NCBI RefSeq assembly: GCF_001949145.1
Contig: NW_019091547.1
Location: 437,945 to 501,944 of the forward strand
Direction: 5' to 3'
Source of the DNA: Acanthaster planci
Lineage: Eukaryota; Echinodermata; Asteroidea; Valvatida; Acanthasteridae
DNA length: 64,000 nucleotides
Shown here: positions 61,490 to 64,000 of the stretch, one piece after another
How positions within the stretch are numbered: position 1 is the stretch's first letter
Layout of the letters: every line of letters starts with the position of its first letter
Translations under genes and position numbers: made by a program
The notes under the pieces: generated by a model
Told to the model about the DNA's origin: nothing
Seen by the model: only the letters and a program-made list of their open reading frames with translations
Databases searched by the model: none

Positions 61490-64000
61490 CTTGATTATGC
61501 ATTTTGCCCCTTGACCCTCCACAGTGCATTGCGGTCCCGCCGCCATGTTCTCAGCGCCTTTAATTTACGGATGTGTATTTGGCATTTTCCGAGTTGCGAG
61601 TTCCGTAACCTTTCGCGTTTGTGAATAGACTTGATTCCTGAGTACAATAAAGAGTGTTTTCTGTGATATTGGTAAGAGTGCTTTTCTTTGTATTTCGTAC
61701 CTTGTCGTTCTTTTCTGCCACTTTTTCTGTGCATTATCTATAGGTTTGGGTGTGACCTACCGTTGGACTGGGTTATGCATGTATATGACCGTTGAACAGG
61801 GCTAGCGTGCAGTCCTTTTTCTCAATGTGATGCGTGCATTAGAACAATACCGGCCCAACGAGGGATGGCCTGGCCGTGGAGCGTGGAGCGGGGCTTTGCA
61901 GACTGCCCCGCTCCTTTTTGGTGCAGTTTGCGTTATCCGAGATTAACGGCCTTGACGAGGAAAGACCCAGTGGGCGGGGGGTGAGCAGGCAGGGGCCGCA
62001 ATATACCCCGGAACCTTATCTACATTGATTGTGTTGAGCAGGCAGCTACTCTGGGTGGCTACCGGTGGGGCCGTGCTTATGTTACCCTTGATCATCGTTG
62101 TCCAGAGTGTAATGGGCTGTCTTTTCTCTATGCTGCAGGTAGTGAGTGTCGTGCTACCGGCCACATCCTCGAGCAACCCTACCGACCGATGGCCCAGCGG
62201 GGCATGCGGGGTGACGACCCACCGTCTGCCCCGGGTCCCTCACCGGCTGCCGCTCGCCAGGTGACGTCCGCTCAGAAACTGGACCAGTCAACCCCTTCCA
62301 GGCAGACAACAGGTTCCACGGCGGGCTCGCCGCGTCTACCACCTCAACTGCTGGCAAACCAGCACTACAACAGAGCACATATCCTCAAGCCACACCGGAC
62401 GAAGCTAGCCCTTTTAGACTGCTACGCCGCCGGGGCTTTCGTCTGCCGCACCCCATCCGCAGTTCTATCATGACCTTTGCTGCCGATGGACTCCGGACAT
62501 GAGGCCGCCAGTCCCGATATGGGACATTCCTCCCAGGATATGACCGATCACTCGGGGGACCCCCACCCGGCTAAACCTCCGTCTGTCCTGGCTTCCGGCT
62601 CCTCCGCTCTGGCAAAACTAAGAAGCGCAAGGTCAAAGTGGCCTCTTCTTCCTCATTCAAGGCTAAGAAGAAGCGCAGCTCAGATTCAGATCCGCCTCCA
62701 TGGACGCAACCCTTCAGTCCCTTTCGGAAGCCTTCACTTCTCTCGCCCGCAAGATAGTCTCCAAGCCTCAGCCGGCAGCAACGGAGCCTGATCCGGATCC
62801 CCTTTGGGCTGTTCCTCCTCCCTCGCAAGGAGCGCCTTCGGAGGCGGAAATGGCCTCTGTTCCTCAACCAGACCAGTTTTTTTCAGCGGGATCCGCCCCT
62901 AGATCGTGCCGACCTGACCCACTCTGACCACGGTTCGGTGCCTCCCCCTCCCCCTGCGAGCCTTCAACCGCTCTCCTCAGAGGATAAGGAGATCGATTCT
63001 GTCGCTGGCCTTACTCAACTCAAGGACCGCCTCCGTCTTCTTCAGCGTGACATGGTACATGTCCTCGGCCTTCCATCTTCGAATCCTGCGCCCGTGAAGC
63101 TAGGACAAACTTCATTTAAACGTCACCCTTGAGTCGTCTGAGCCTGTCTTCCCAGAGATTCCGGTGGACCACTCTTGCGTGGAGATGATGAATGTCCTCG
63201 CGAAGGCTAAGCATTGGTGCAATGCCTTCCAGGGCTCTGTGCTACTACCGCTTCCCCAAGGAAGACATTTCTCACTTCTTGTCAGCTCAGGACATCCCTG
63301 ACGCTCCTAGGGACAAGATTTCTTCTGATGCCTTTAAGCGCTCCACTTTCCGGGATAAGGACAAGGCGAACTTCGAGTCGGTTCTTTGTCTGAGAGAAGA
63401 AGGAGGAAAGCCGATGGTCGGCCTTCTCCTTCTTCTCTCAGAGTATATTGTTCGGGCCTGTGAGGAGGACTCTTCCGTCTCGCCTTACTTTGCAGCCCTT
63501 GCCTTAACTTTGTCTTCGAGAAGTTCACCCACATCTCCCTCCTAGCTACTTCTAGCTGCAGGGCCAATGCAGTGGACGCTATGAACATTCCCTACGAGTC
63601 AGTCAAGAACAAACTCCGCGATCTGCCTCTTCTCGGGATGATTTGTTTGCCGGGAGATTTAATGATATCCTTGAGTCAGAAGTGAAGCGCATAGAAACCG
63701 CCAAGAAAATTTCACTCTGTGAACCCGCAGCCCCTCAGTTACAAAAACCACCTCCACCACCAAGACGGCGACCAAGCTCGTCCTCTTCCTCGGGCCGCCC
63801 CTTCAGCCATCCATTTTGACCAGCAGCCCGGTCTCCGAACCCCCGTCCAGCTCCACCTGCAGCTGCTTCCATGAGGTTCCGGCCACAACCCGCCGGCCGT
63901 AGGTTCACGCCCCGTGTTACAGACAGAATTTGGACTTGTAACAAGTTTAATTGTTAGCCATGTGGGCACTGTAATTTGTTGCCTGAGGATGCTATACTTT
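61490..64000 (+). mobile_element. 5' part of a GC-rich retroelement (gag-like), runs off window
   Basis: From about 61840 GC content rises sharply. Plus-strand frames (62189-62473, 62477-62620, 62700-62927, 62938-63132, 63192-63545) give Ser/Pro-rich and basic sequence (KKRKVKVASSSSFKAKKKR), then EIDSVAGLTQLKDRLRLLQR, EDISHFLSAQDIPDAP and DLFAGRFNDILESEVKRIE. This looks like a retrotransposon gag split by frameshifts, perhaps DIRS-type, but no protease, reverse transcriptase or zinc knuckle is in the window to prove it. Confidence 0.4.
61885..61914 (+). repeat. GC-rich hairpin followed by T-run
   Basis: GGAGCGGGGC and GCCCCGCTCC form a perfect 10-bp stem with a 10-nt loop, followed by TTTTT. 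It lies in the 5' region of the retroelement. Confidence 0.7.

Larger units (their letters stand above)
60763..61490. other. Non-coding right flank of the virus-like element
   Basis: AT-rich with no coding frame. Contains a two-copy direct repeat (60963-60991 and 61004-61034) and the small inverted-terminus element at 61053-61352, then two copies of 'TTTTCATCA(G/T)AATTATCCTG' at about 61363-61412. The missing terminal repeat of the virus-like element may lie here. Confidence 0.5.

Noticed and set aside
1-64000. CRISPR arrays, operons, ribosome binding sites
   Set aside because: This is intron-bearing animal DNA; the tandem arrays seen have no spacer-repeat structure.

Overview
The window is animal nuclear DNA. 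It holds two intron-rich genes, both on the + strand, with GT..AG splice sites, many dispersed repeats and a very common palindromic ACATGTACATGT-type motif. Protein similarity and repeat style suggest a marine invertebrate, perhaps a deuterostome such as an echinoderm, hemichordate or lancelet. That placement is inference and I cannot name the species.

Layout. 1-4643 is repeat-bearing DNA with no recognisable gene. 4644-25642 carries 24 consecutive in-frame coding exons of USP47, a ubiquitin-specific protease; only the extreme N-terminus is not found. 25643-30826 is intergenic and ends in a putative CDC37 promoter with a clear heat-shock element. 30827-44957 is a complete nine-exon CDC37 gene (Hsp90 co-chaperone, 385 aa), with a plausible poly(A) signal at 45532. 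Its introns hold a 57-bp minisatellite with an assembly gap, a partial LINE on the - strand, a MITE with iterated termini and a near-perfect hairpin. 44958-50900 is non-coding and contains one well-defined MITE. 50915-52981 is coding-like but decayed and unidentified.

53761-60762 is the most unusual part: a decayed Polinton/Maverick-like (virus-related) element. Recognisable are a double-jelly-roll-type capsid protein, a packaging ATPase, a retroviral-type integrase, a protein-primed family B DNA polymerase, a Cys/His-repeat protein and several small membrane or coiled-coil proteins. All carry stops, frameshifts or deletions. Two strong hairpins lie between or after its genes. 61053-61352 is a small element with inverted termini. 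61490-64000 is GC-rich and carries decayed gag-like reading frames of a retroelement that runs off the window.

Both cellular genes serve protein homeostasis: USP47 removes ubiquitin, and CDC37 delivers kinases to Hsp90. They are adjacent and co-oriented, but the sequence gives no evidence of shared control. The introns are a record of several transposon families: TTAA-flanked MITEs, a tRNA-derived SINE and a LINE.
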